From contig JABSSW010000012.1 of NCBI GenBank assembly GCA_018902385.1, positions 1 to 64,000 of the forward strand: 64,000 nt of DNA. Direction: 5' to 3'. This DNA is from Physcia stellaris (lineage: Eukaryota; Ascomycota; Lecanoromycetes; Caliciales; Physciaceae). Position numbers and translations under genes: made by a program. The notes beneath the pieces were generated by a model, which was given only the letters and a program-made list of their open reading frames with translations, had not been told where the DNA came from and ran no database searches. Below, one piece after another: positions 26,900 through 37,208 of this stretch (position 1 is the stretch's first letter; the number at the start of each line of letters is the position of its first letter).

Positions 26900-28560
26900 T
26901 ATTTCGATTCGATTTGATTTTATTATTTTTTATTTATATTTATTGTAAATTTCAAATTTTCGAATTTTATATATTTAACGTGAAAAAAAATCGTTGAATT
27001 TGCTATTGATTTATTTTAAAAATTGAAAAATTTTTCGAAAAAAATTTAATCGATAAATTAATTCGATTTAATTTTCGAAAACGATGTTTTTTTTTCGTGT
27101 TTTACGTGAATTTCAAAATTGATTTCAAATTATCGATAATCAACTATTTCGAAAAACAATTTGAATTTTTTTTATCAAATTATTTCGAAATTTTTTTTTC
27201 GAAAAATCAATATTTTAAAAATTCGTAAATTTTCGAAATAATTTCAAATTTTCAAAATGTAATATTCATCGAAAAAAATTCGATTTTTAACGAAATTTCG
27301 AAATTAAATCGAAATTTTCGAAATCAAAATTTAAAAAATTATTTAAAAAATCAATTATTAATTTAGTTCGATTCAATTTTATCATTTTTGATTTTTCTTT
27401 TTTACGTCAATTTCAAAATTAATTTTATTTTTCGATACGTCACATATTCGTCGAAAATCGATTTCAATGTCGATGAATTATCGAAATTTAATCGAATTTT
27501 CAAAATACAAAAAAAAAATTTCAAAAATTCGTGTAAAATCAATCGCTAATTCAATTGAAATTTAATTTATGTAAAAATGATTAATTTTTTATTATAATTT
27601 CAAATTTGATTTCAGATTTTCGATACGTCACATATTCGTTAAGAAAAATTTCGATATCGATCAATTTCGAAATACAAAATTTCAAAAAAAAAAAAATCGA
27701 TCGATTTAACTCAATTCGGCCCAACAATACAACTTTTTTTTTTATTTTTCACGTAGATTTCAAAACTGATTTTACATTTTCAATACGTCAAATATTCATC
27801 GAGAAACGGCTTTACCGATGTTTTATCGAAAATAATCGAATTTTCGAAATACAAAACTTCAAAAATTCGTAAAAAATAATCGTTAGCCCGATTAATTCAA
27901 TTTTATCACTTTTCATTTCAGTTTTTTACGTAGATTTCAAAACTGATTTCTTACATTTTCAATACGTCAAATATTTCGAGAAACAGCTTCGGTTCCGATG
28001 TTTTATCTGAAACTTTTCGAATACGAAAATTTGAAAAATTCGTAGAAAATCAGCCGCTAACCCAATCCGGCTCAACAATATCACTTTTTATTTTCATTTT
28101 TTACGTAGACTTCAAAACTGGTTTCAGAATTACGATCGATATTCAAATATTCATCGAGAAACAGCTTCGTATCGCAAGAATCTCGAAACTTAGTCGAATT
28201 TTCGAGTTATCAAAATTCGAAAAATTCGTAACAAATTAGTCGCTAACCCGATTCAACCCCGACTTTTTTATTCATTTTTCTTGTAGATTTCAAAACTGGT
28301 TTCAGATTTACGATACGTCAAATATTCATCGAGAAACAACCGGTACCGCAAAGTCGAATTTTCGAGTTATCAAAATTCGAAAAATTCGTAACAAATTAGC
28401 CGCTAACCCGATCCGGCTCAACCTCACCACTTTTTTATTCAGTTTTTCTTGTAGATTTCAAAACTGGTTTCAGTTTTACGATACGTCAAATATTCATCGA
28501 GAAACAGCACCGATACCGCAAGAATCTCGAGACTTGATCGAAATTTTCGAAAAACTTGCT
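26900..28560. repeat. ~178-bp satellite with a GC gradient across units
   Basis: Units are marked by TTTTTACGTAGATTTCAAAACTGGTTTCAG or a decayed form, near 27744, 27922, 28101, 28279 and 28447, with older units to the left. Right-hand units read GCCGCTAACCCGATCCGGC; leftward ones read GTCGCTAACTCAATTCGGC and then ATCGCTAATTCAATTGAAA. Differences are mainly C-to-T and G-to-A. Confidence 0.85.
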
Positions 28561-29529
28561 TGAAAAGTTTTTTATAATATTAATCGTTAATTCAATCGAA
28601 ACGTAACGTATGTAATAACATTTTATTTTACAAATTTTAATTGAATTTTAATTTCGAATATTCAATTTTTTTTAATTTTAACGAAAATCGACATTATATT
28701 TACGAAATTCAAAATTCGTTATTTTTATATCAATCAATTTTGTTTTTTTATATATAACTTTTTTGATTTTTTAATTATATTTAATTTAAATCGAATTTTG
28801 AAATCGATAATATCGTAATTATAATATCGTTAATTTAAACTTTAAATTATAATTTTATTTTGATTTTGGAAATGATATCATGATTTTTTAAAATGTTGTT
28901 TCGCAAATTAAATAATGTTAACATAAAATAAAATTTTCGAACGAATATATTAAATTTTTGTATAAAATTTGTCGATAATGTAATGAAATATTTGATATAC
29001 ATAAAAATATAATGATTTTTATTATTTTAAAATATGATTGCAAAATTATATATTTTTAACGATTTATATAAAAATTTGATTCGATATTAACAAATCATTT
29101 TATTATTAAAATAGAAATCAAATATTGTTTTAATTTATTTTTCTAAATTTAATAATTAAATTTCAATGTCGTAATTTGATAATTTATACAAAATTCAAAC
29201 AATATTCAAACGAATTGAATTTGTTTCGAATAATTTTTATGAATTGATACAAATATTCAAAAATAATCAAATTTTATTTAAATATTATTTGTTTTAATTC
29301 TTGTTCAACATTTTTACTAAACGAATTCTGAATGAAATAAATCATAACAAACAAATAAAAACGTAACAATTATAAATGTCAAAGTTCGAATCTGTTTTGT
29401 AAATAAACAACGATTTATCGTTGAAATATATATGATTATTTAATGACAAAACGTCAAATTCGATTTCAACGTTCGATTTCGATATTTTATTTGACTCGAA
29501 ATAAACACGAAATCAACTCGCGAAGAACA

Positions 29530-30500
29530 GAATTCAATTGAATGCGAAATTGTCAATTATTTCGAGCTCGAAGCATGCGCGAAAAACAGATCTTAATTGA
29601 ATGCGAAACTGTCAGTTATTTCGAATTTTCGAAGCATGCGCGAAGAACAAATCTTAATTGGGTTGAAATGTCAATTATTTCAAATTTTATTCGTTCGTTT
29701 TTTTTCTTTTCGATCTTTACATTCGAGATCTGCTAATTTCGTCAAGCAAATAGGTGAAATTCTTTTTGCGAAATTCGGCTTTTCATTTTTGTTCGAAGCC
29801 TGATAAATCTTTTTTCTGCCTGAAGAGGTTCGAATTCGATCAGATTTCGAGCACGAAACATGCGTGAAAAACAGATCTCAATTGGATGCGAAACTGTCAA
29901 TTATTTCGAGCTCGAAACATGCGCGAAAAACAGATCTTAATTGAATGCGAAACTGTCAATTATTTCACGCTTTATTCGTTCGTTTTCTTTTTCTTTTTCG
30001 GTCTTTACATACACATCGAGATTTGCTAATTTCGTCACGGGCAGATAGATGAGATTCTCTCTGCGAAATTCGATTTTTTCATTCTTGTTCGAAGCCTGAT
30101 ATTTTCGTCGAGCCTGATTTTTCTGTTTGGAAATTCGAATTCGATATCTCGAGCTCGAAACATCGCGGAAAAACAGATCTCAAAAATGCGAAATTGTCAG
30201 TTATTTCGAGCTCGAAACATGCGCGAAGAACAGGCCTTAATTGAATGCGAAACTGCCAGTTATTTCAAGATCTATTTTTCTTTTTTTTTTCTTTTCGATC
30301 TTTACATACACATCGAGATCTGCTAATCTAGCAAATGCGATGAAATTTTTTTTGCGAAATTCGATTTCAAATTCTTGTTCGAAACTGATATTTTCGTTAT
30401 CATCTTTCTGTTTATTCGAATTCGATCAGATTTCGAGCTCGAAACATGCCGAAGAACAAATCTTAATTCGGCTCTTTAATTACATCGAAAACATTTAATC
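29530..30500. repeat. ~300-bp tandem repeat of block A (copy 1)
   Basis: Each unit has two GAAACATGCGCGAAGAACA / TTAATTGAATGCGAAACTG half-repeats, a T-rich run, CGATCTTTACATACACATCGAG, TGCGAAATTCGATTTTTTC, and TTCGAATTCGATCAGATTTCGAG. About three to four units are present, with truncated ones at the right end. Plus ORFs at 29542-29736, 29597-29803 and 30241-30498 are unit translations. Confidence 0.85.
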
Positions 30501-30639
30501 TCGCGCGAAGAACAAATCTTAATTCGGGAAATTGTGGGATTTTAAATTTATTGCACGGATTCGAAGCTCGAAATCGAATTTGCAAACTGTCAATTGTTCG
30601 AAGCCTGATATTTCCGTTCGAAATTTGATTTTTTTGCCT

Positions 30640-31900
30640 GGAAAAATTCGTTAATTTCGAGCACGAAACAACTCGAAAATCAATTCAATTAATAATCGAA
30701 TTCGAATTTCGGGCCTAGTTACTTTACATTCTGCAGGGTTCACACCCTCAGATAATAAGAGCTTATTTGCAGAATCGAGACCATTACAACCTTTTCAATT
30801 TCATTCAAATAACCCATTTCATGAGGTCATTTTGGAGATTCGTTCACGTTCGTCTCGAAAAGCCCGATTTTCGAATCATTGCAATTTGTTTTCAATCTAG
30901 CTTTACATTTTTGCAGAATTCATTTCTCGAGATCATTTTTAAAATTTTCACGTTCGAAACCATTATTTTGAAAACGATTTTCGAAAATTATTCAATGTTT
31001 TCGAAATCATGCAATCAATCATCATTTCAGATATCCTGCATTCATTTCATGAAATCATTTTGGAGATTTTCACGTTCGTGATTGCAAATTTCACCCTTTC
31101 GAAAATCGCTCGATTTGGGCACTTCGTTGAATCGTTCGAGACCTCGTTCGAAACACTAATTTTTTCTTCAATGCAGTCATCATCTCAAATATTTTTCATT
31201 TCATGAATTCATTTCTTGAATTTCATATTTTGACTTTCAGACCTCACCCTTCGAAATGGCTCGATTTCAAAATTGTCGAAAATCGATTTCGACCTCGTTC
31301 GAGAACGTGCAATCTGTTTTCAATGCAGTCACCATTTCAATATTTGCATTCATTTCAAAATCATTTTTGGAGATTTTCACGTTCGTGGCTGCAGTTTCAT
31401 TCTCGAAATGATTCGATTTCGGGGGCCTATTGATTCGTTCGAGATCATTGCAAATTTCATTCAGTCAATTCAATATTTGCATTCATTTCATGAGGTCATT
31501 CTAGGAAATTTTCACGTTTTTGGCTGCATGGATTTACATTCTCGAAATGGCTCGATTTGAAACTTTATTGATATCGTTCGAGATCTCGTTCGAGAACATT
31601 GCAATCTGCTTTTTTATTCAGTCATTATTTCAGATATTCTGCACCCATTTCATGAAATCATTCTAGAAGATTTTCACGTTCGTCTGCAATATTTTTTATC
31701 TCGAAATGGCTCGATTCTGGGCGCTTGTTGATATCGTTCGAAATTCGTTCGAGAACATTGCAATCTGCTTTCTATTCAGTCACTATCTCAGTATTTTGCA
31801 TTCATTTCATGAAATCATTTTAGAAATTTTCACGTTCGATTGGCTGCAAAGTTTCTCGTTTTCGAATGATTCGATTTTGAGTTTTTGTTAATTGCATAAT
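30640..31900. repeat. ~160-bp tandem repeat (CATTTCATGAAATCATTTT)
   Basis: Units share CATTTCATGAAATCATTTT, GAGATTTTCACGTTCG, TCGAAATGGCTCGATTT, CGTTCGAGAACATTGCAATC and TTCAGTCA. Marker positions are near 30846, 30948, 31069, 31378, 31512, 31675 and 31831. Composition is less AT-biased than the flanks. Short plus ORFs (30767-31081, 31009-31206, 31273-31560 and others) follow the repeat. Confidence 0.78.
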
Positions 31901-32164
31901 CAATCAATATATATGTACATATACGTGCATGCATAATCAATAATCTAATGCAATATTCATTGAAAATCAATAAACTAATGCAGTTTCACTAGAATATCAA
32001 TAAATTAATACGAATTATATTGAAAATATTCAAATAAACTTTCAATTATTTCGAGCAGTTTGTCTATATAATTCATGAAATTTCTCGTTCTTTTCGTCTT
32101 TATTTGACAAAACTCTTCTGTTAGCTAGCTAGATAGTCGATAGAACACACATACACATACAGAA
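31901..32164. promoter_or_regulatory. Unique leader upstream of the spliced gene
   Basis: Short AATCAATAAACTAATGCA repeats at 31930-32020 give way to unique, less biased DNA (TCTGTTAGCTAGCTAGATAG) just before the ATG at 32165. It is a plausible promoter or 5' leader by position only; I cannot point to a specific element. Confidence 0.3.
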
Positions 32165-32815
32165 ATGTCATTCTGCGTTCGAAGACTATTTTCGATCTCG
32201 CGTCTAAACGAGATTACTCCTCAAGATCTCTGGAAAATGCTCAATATTCTGCCGGTAAATGCCGGAGAGAGTCCGTCTTTGTCAGAGACGAGTACAACAA
32301 TTGGGAATTTGAGAAATGACAAGTAAGTTTTTCTTATTTCTAATTTTATTAATTATTGATTAATATGTCATAAGTCTGTCAATTACGTCGATGACGCAAT
32401 GTTGTATAACAAACGTCATTTGACGACAATCTGAAACGTTGACTGACGGCAATTGGCAAATTTACGTCAGATTACAACTGTAAACTTTTTTTGTTTTTTC
32501 AATAATAAATCATTAACAATTGCTATAGTTCGGCCAAAATTCTGTCAATATTGACAATAAATACAGCTACAAATGCTGAAAATTACCAGTCGAACGGACG
32601 TCGTTCTCGAGGCGTAAGTAATTTTTTTTTTTTTTGTAATTTTCTGTCAATTATTTGCTAATTTTGTTTAGCGATCTAAAGGCTCAAAAAATCGAAATCG
32701 ACTCTTACTAGTCATTCTGGGACTAGACTGTCGGCTAGAATAATCAAGAGTCAAAAGTGAAGACAGAAGTAAGTTATTCTTGTATTAATCTTTATTTTAT
32801 TATTAACGTTATTAG
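32165..32815 (+). CDS. Small intron-containing gene, unknown function
   Basis: The predicted coding exons are 32165-32322, 32529-32613 and 32672-32743, ending in TAA at 32741-32743 (104 aa). Introns 32323-32528 and 32614-32671 both start GTAAGT and end in AG; the second has a CTAAT branch-like site 6 bases before the AG. A third GTAAGT...TTAAC...TAG intron (32769-32815) lies after the stop. Joining exons 1-2-3 keeps one frame open throughout (MSFCVRRLFSIS..., NSAKILSIL..., RSKGSKNRNR...). Base composition is ordinary (many CT, AG, GG, CC), unlike the flanks. No family recognised. The protein is short and an intron after the stop is unusual, so a spliced noncoding RNA is a real alternative. 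An alternative 3' site near 32368 for intron 1 would give a different second exon with an early stop. The splice signals are convincing; the protein is not certain. Confidence 0.5.
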
Positions 32816-33135
32816 AAAATCTTCACTAAAATGATCGAGCAATTCGAGATAAATCAATTGTCATTTCACGTGATATTTGACTAATTTTTATAGAAATGTC
32901 GTGAGGAATTGCAACTTTTAAGCGTAATTACTAGATAGTTTTGTAGATAGTTTACGCGAAATATTCAAATATTTCGTCAATTCATGACGCAATTAATTTT
33001 TTGTTTCTTTTTAAAAATTCTTCGTTGATTTGTGATTTTCATGTTTTTTTGCATAAATTTTAGCTTGAAAACTGATACTTTTATGAATTTATTCGTAAAA
33101 TTATTTCGATTGATATAAATTGTAAATACAAAAAA
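32816..33135. other. 3' flank of the spliced gene, no gene seen
   Basis: Continues with moderately AT-rich unique sequence between the two converging genes (plus gene to the left, minus genes to the right). No clear terminator or RNA structure was identified. Confidence 0.4.
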
Positions 33136-33870
33136 TTAAAAATTGACAATGTATTTAAACGCTTGACTCGCTTCTAATTTTCGAAATAAAATTTTGTCTG
33201 ATAAATGATTTGCAAAACACGTTGATTCGTTATTGTCAACGTTGAAATTTTTAACGTTTTCTTCTTTCAAATCGTTTTTGTACGCGTGAATAACGTGTAA
33301 ATATGCAAATATATCTTGACATAAAACACATCGTTTCATTTTCGAATATTTCGATTTTCGACGAAAAATAGAACAAATTTTGAACGGCATAAAACATTCA
33401 GAACAAATCGTTTCGAATTTTCGATTCGAATATTTCAAATCGTTAAAAAGTCGATTCGATTGTTTCATCAATTCGTACGCAATTTTGAATTCTAATTTTT
33501 GAAATTTCTTGCATTTTGACGACGAATGTGAATGATAATTCGACGATTTGTATATTTTACAAAATATACAACGTGTGATCAATCGTTGAATTTTTGCGAC
33601 GATTTTCGAAAATTGTTCGTTGATTGTTTCGTTTTCGATTTGATTTTTCATGTGTTGTAATAAATCGTCGTCTATATCAAATTCGTCGTCGTTTTTATCG
33701 TTGTTTTCAAGAATTTCGTAACGATTTCGAGATTGATATAATTGTTGAAATTTATCGAATTTTCGTTCGTCGTCAGAATTATCAGAAAATTCAACATCGA
33801 TATCGTTTAATTTAACAACGATTTTTTTTTTGATATCAAATTTTCGTTTCAGAATTTTCGTCGAACAGAT
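33136..33870 (-). CDS. Cys-rich zinc-module protein (ORF E)
   Basis: An ATG at 33651 opens 171 aa ending at 33136, and the same frame is open upstream to about 33870, reading an acidic segment (DIDVEFSDNSDDERKFDKF). The ATG part has a zinc-like module: RCIFC, then SNYHSHSSSKC, then ICSECFMPFKIC, then RCVLCQ. The same layout (CxxC, H/C, CxxCxxPxxxC) occurs at the C-terminus of the helicase ORF (FCFNC...HETSNC...CYYCLLPQKLC), so the two are likely duplicates of one domain. The upstream frame overlaps the end of ORF D by about 20 bases in the -1 frame, which suggests D and E were, or are, one protein. Function unknown; nucleic-acid or protein binding by a zinc domain is an inference. Confidence 0.6.
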   Translation of the reverse strand: MCSTKILKRKFDIKKKIVVKLNDIDVEFSDNSDDERKFDKFQQLYQSRNRYEILENNDKNDDEFDIDDDLLQHMKNQIENETINEQFSKIVAKIQRLITRCIFCKIYKSSNYHSHSSSKCKKFQKLEFKIAYELMKQSNRLFNDLKYSNRKFETICSECFMPFKICSIFRRKSKYSKMKRCVLCQDIFAYLHVIHAYKNDLKEENVKNFNVDNNESTCFANHLSDKILFRKLEASQAFKYIVNF

Positions 33871-35156
33871 TTATCGTCGTTTGAATTTTCGTTTGAATTT
33901 TCGTTTGAATTTTCAATTGAATTTTCGATCGAATTCGCACTGTTTGACAATTGTATAAATTCGTCGTTGAATATTGCGTTATTTTCGTCATTTGTCATAT
34001 CAATTTGGCGTGTATTTTTGTTTTCATGTTCTTGAAATATTTTTTTCGTTTGTTGTTGATTTCGTAAATTTCGTTTTTGTTGTCGAATATTTTGCGTTGA
34101 ATATATTTCGCGACAACGTTTCGATTCTTCGTCGTTAATATTTTGATGAAATTCGTCGTTTTGAACGAAATCATCAATTGATAAAATGAAATTCATTGTT
34201 GCTGTTTTTTGTTTTCGACATTTTCGAACATATTTGTTGTATTCGTTTTGAACAAACGAATCGTACATGTTCAATGTTTTGTTTTTTCGAACAATTTCGT
34301 CGACAATTTCGTCGTCTGAAGACGATGATATATCGTATAAATTGTTGTCATCGATTATAAATTTCGATTGTTTTTTCGTAACGTTTTGAGTCGATTTTTT
34401 ATCGTGATAATAATCGTACGTTTTTTCGTCGATTAAATCGTAAAATTCTGAACTATTTACGAAATTTTCAATTGACATTATCATGTTTTGAATCATTGTT
34501 TTGTTTTTGACGTTTTTGCGTGCTTGTTTGATATATTCTTTGTATTTTTCTTTCACAATTTTGTCTTGTTTGTGAAAAGATACTGTTTCAAATTTTGAAT
34601 CGATACTTGAATTCGAAATCGAATCGTGACTCGATTTCTGTATAATATTTGACGAAATTTGATTGTTGTCACGTTGACTTATATTTAACGTTGATTCGAA
34701 TTGTAAATGCAATGAATCGTTTGATTTTTGACGCGATAAATCGTTTGATTCGTCGATTAATTCGTTGTTTGATTCGTTATTCGATTCGTCATTTAATTCG
34801 TCATTTAATTCGTCGTTTGATTCGTCGTTTGATTCGTCGTTTGATTCGTCATTTGATTCGTCGTTTGAATCGTCAATCGATTTGTTATTTGATTTATCGT
34901 TGAATTGAACGTTCGATTGTTTTTTTGATTCGTTATTTGAATTTTTCGATTGAATTCGTCGTTCTTTGTTAGAATTGTGAATTTTCATTAATTCTGAAAT
35001 TAATGTATCGAAATTTTGAATAAATTCGTTAATAATATGCATAGCGTGTATGCAATCTGTATCGAATATTGAAGATTTTTGACAAAGAAATTTCGAAAAC
35101 GTCAAAGAATTCGAATTCGAATTCGATTTCGAAAAATTCGTTAAATACGAATTCAT
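33849..35156 (-). CDS. Ser/Asn/Asp-rich protein with a duplicated ~60-aa unit (ORF D)
   Basis: The start taken is the ATG at 35156; an in-frame TTG at 35186 is less likely. It gives about 435 aa. Residues ~85-150 are a low-complexity tract of SNDE repeats encoded by TTCGTCGTT-type repeats on plus. The C-terminal half contains two related segments: YKEYIKQARKNVKNKT...SIENFVNSSEFYDLI...STQNVTKKQ, and YNKYVRKCRKQKTATM...SIDDFVQNDEFHQNI...STQNIRQQK. This is an internal duplication that survived heavy AT drift, which argues for protein-level constraint. It starts only ~58 bases after the stop of the helicase ORF, in the same frame, with two stops between. Function unknown. It may be the downstream part of one large gene with the helicase, or a companion gene in the same unit. 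Confidence 0.6.
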   Translation of the reverse strand: MNSYLTNFSKSNSNSNSLTFSKFLCQKSSIFDTDCIHAMHIINEFIQNFDTLISELMKIHNSNKERRIQSKNSNNESKKQSNVQFNDKSNNKSIDDSNDESNDESNDESNDESNDELNDELNDESNNESNNELIDESNDLSRQKSNDSLHLQFESTLNISQRDNNQISSNIIQKSSHDSISNSSIDSKFETVSFHKQDKIVKEKYKEYIKQARKNVKNKTMIQNMIMSIENFVNSSEFYDLIDEKTYDYYHDKKSTQNVTKKQSKFIIDDNNLYDISSSSDDEIVDEIVRKNKTLNMYDSFVQNEYNKYVRKCRKQKTATMNFILSIDDFVQNDEFHQNINDEESKRCREIYSTQNIRQQKRNLRNQQQTKKIFQEHENKNTRQIDMTNDENNAIFNDEFIQLSNSANSIENSIENSNENSNENSNDDKSVRRKF

Positions 35157-35213
35157 CAAAATTTTTTTCTTTATGACAAAACGCAATAGTTAACAAAACG
35201 TACAAAGACGTCG

Positions 35214-36914
35214 TTAAATATTGACATTTGTTATTTTTCGTGTATTGTTACACAATTTTTGCGGCAATAAACAATAATAACAAGAAAATTCTTCAACGAG
35301 TAATTTGTTTTTCTTGATTTCGTCTTTGATATTCTTTGCTAAAACTTGAAAATCGAAAAGTTTTTCATGTTTACAATTTGACGTTTCGTGTAAATGCATA
35401 TCGTCAAATTTTCTGTGACGAAAACAATTGAAACAAAAATTCGAAAATTTTTCGTAATATCGTAAAAAATTCGATTCTTCGTGAAAATTCGACGAAATTT
35501 TGGAAATTTCGTTTGTTTTTTGTTGTTGTAATTCGTTGAATCGTTTTTCACATAAATAACAAAGATTTTGATTGTGTGAACATTCTTCTGTTTTTTTATT
35601 GTCAAAATAATTGTCGAGAACGCGTCGTAAGCATTTTCTTTTTAATAAATATGCATGTAACATATTTCGATCGATTTGAAAAACATCGTTATCGTTTGTT
35701 AATTTTCGATCGATTTTGTTTTCTATTTTTCGTGATAGAAAATCGTAAGAAACGAAAAAAATCGATGTTGCATTCTCGTTATTACGACCGGCTCGTCCGA
35801 TTTGTTGATCGACAATAATCATTGATTCGTGTTTTGAAACGTGTAAAACGTATTTTATTGACGAATAATCGATTCCTTCGTTAAATGCTGAAGTAGCAAT
35901 TAAAATACGTTGATTATTGTCTTGAAAAAACGATTTTTGCGTCGATTCTTTGTCGTCTTGTGTCATTTTCGCGTGATAATACAATGTTTTGTATTTACGT
36001 GCGAAATCTTCACATTGTTGTTTTTCTTTTGTATATATCAATATTTTTTCGTCGTTTTTTAACGTATGATAAAGTTCTTGTTGAATACAATTTTTCAAAT
36101 CTTCAAATATATCGATATTTTGTTTATGTTCTCGAACGATATATTTGATATTATTTCGTGTCGTTGATGTGTGAAATAATTCGTATTTTTGAATCGAAAA
36201 TTGCGTGATTATTTCTTGTAAAATTTTTGTTGTGAAACTTGCTGATAAAAATATTAATTGAATTTTATACAAATTGATTTGTGACAGATGTTTCATGATA
36301 TATCGAAATTGTTTATGCAAAACAATCAAATGTGCTTCGTCGAAAAAAAGTCGAATATGTTTATTTTGTCGAATTTGTAACGATAAATAATCGTAAAACG
36401 TTGAATTTTCGAGTAAACTTTCGTAAGATATTAATTGCAAATTTGACGAATGTTGTGCGTTATTTTCGAATAATTCTGCGTGAATATTGAGCGTTTTCAA
36501 TCGTTGATTCATGTCGAATTTTAACGATACAAGTGGCAACGCTACAAAGTTAATTGTTTCTTTCGAAATAAATGACGACAACATAAATAACAGACTTTTT
36601 CCTGCTCCGGTTCCTGCTCGAAAAAACACATTCGAAACGTTATTTTCGATTGCTTTTATTGATTCGAATTGTGCGTTTGATTTAAACGTTGCGTTTGAAT
36701 TTTTGAAAAATCGTTGTAACGATAAATTTAAATCAAGAACGTTTTCGTTAACATCTCGTGTTAATAACGACGTATTGAAAGATATTTCATTTGACGTTTT
36801 TAATTTTTTGTTTGTTGTTGTAACGTTGTCGTCGTCGTCGTTTGAATTTGAACGAATACGTTTCGTAATCGAATTTCCGTTTAAATTAAAAAAAATTCTT
36901 GATATTTTTTGCAA
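35214..36914 (-). CDS. RecQ-type DEAH helicase domain (ORF C)
   Basis: A superfamily 2 helicase core with all key motifs intact over 566 codons: P-loop GTGAGKS (residues 101-107), DEAH (192-195), LSAS (motif III, 223-226), ILIYTK (motif IV, 291-296), TSAFNEGIDY (motif V, 341-350) and QQIGRAGR (motif VI, 370-377). After it come KCLRRVLDNYF and a zinc module, FCFNC...C...CYYCLLPQKLC (about 493-555). Helicases with this layout are known in fungi as large subtelomeric RecQ-like proteins (telomere-linked helicase type), expected to unwind DNA in the nucleus using ATP. GG and CC dinucleotides, nearly absent around it, are kept exactly where the P-loop and GRAGR are encoded (about 36595-36615 and 35785-35800). 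The frame is open upstream of the listed TTG start and overlaps the preceding fragment in a -1 relation, so the true protein start is upstream. Helicase identity is certain; the complete gene model is not. Confidence 0.9.
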   Translation of the reverse strand: MQKISRIFFNLNGNSITKRIRSNSNDDDDNVTTTNKKLKTSNEISFNTSLLTRDVNENVLDLNLSLQRFFKNSNATFKSNAQFESIKAIENNVSNVFFRAGTGAGKSLLFMLSSFISKETINFVALPLVSLKFDMNQRLKTLNIHAELFENNAQHSSNLQLISYESLLENSTFYDYLSLQIRQNKHIRLFFDEAHLIVLHKQFRYIMKHLSQINLYKIQLIFLSASFTTKILQEIITQFSIQKYELFHTSTTRNNIKYIVREHKQNIDIFEDLKNCIQQELYHTLKNDEKILIYTKEKQQCEDFARKYKTLYYHAKMTQDDKESTQKSFFQDNNQRILIATSAFNEGIDYSSIKYVLHVSKHESMIIVDQQIGRAGRNNENATSIFFVSYDFLSRKIENKIDRKLTNDNDVFQIDRNMLHAYLLKRKCLRRVLDNYFDNKKTEECSHNQNLCYLCEKRFNELQQQKTNEISKISSNFHEESNFLRYYEKFSNFCFNCFRHRKFDDMHLHETSNCKHEKLFDFQVLAKNIKDEIKKNKLLVEEFSCYYCLLPQKLCNNTRKITNVNI

Positions 36915-37203
36915 AATTTCAACGCTTCGAGTTGTGCATTTTTCGATGTATTTATTAACGTATGTTGATCGCGTCCGTAATGAAATTGATTCGTTTTACG
37001 AGTATGATTCGCTTGTACAAATTGTATTGATTCGTCGTTGTCAGAATTCGACGAATCGTTGTCATTGTAATTTGAAATCAAAATTCGTTCACGAATAATA
37101 TACGTCATAACTTGACGTAACATCGCGATTCGTAACGGCGTTTGAATATAATGTAACGATTTTAATTTAATAAAATCAGACATTGATTCAGATGTGAATG
37201 TTT
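36881..37203 (-). CDS. Recombinase-like C-terminal catalytic fragment (B2)
   Basis: A ~107-codon frame reads NNDKTFTSESMSDFIKLKSL, then TPLRIAMLRQVMTYIIRERI, then QANHTRKTNQFHYGRD, then LEALKFCKKYQEFF. In tyrosine recombinases the last catalytic His and the nucleophilic Tyr lie nine residues apart (as in GHSS...YTH); here H and Y in NHTRKTNQFHY have the same spacing. It continues ORF B but in the +1 frame: B stops at TAA in CGA AAA TAA while this frame reads across it. It also overlaps the upstream end of the helicase ORF. The ordering matches the large fungal recombinase-helicase proteins. Whether the frame change is a real indel, a sequencing error or an unusual decoding event cannot be told here. 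Confidence 0.6.
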
Positions 37204-37208
37204 TGTCG

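Larger units (their letters stand above)
26480..30500. repeat. Block A, copy 1 of a ~4-kb direct duplication
   Basis: From TTTTGAAATATCATTTAACA (about 26480) onward, this block matches 53217-57395 in the same orientation. The order of parts is the same: an AT-only stretch (26500-26900), a ~178-bp satellite (26900-28560), a near-identical AT-only stretch (28560-29520, matching about 55200-56170), then a ~300-bp repeat (29530-30500). Small indels separate the copies. The part around 28.6-29.5 kb appears nearly identical between copies. Confidence 0.88.
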
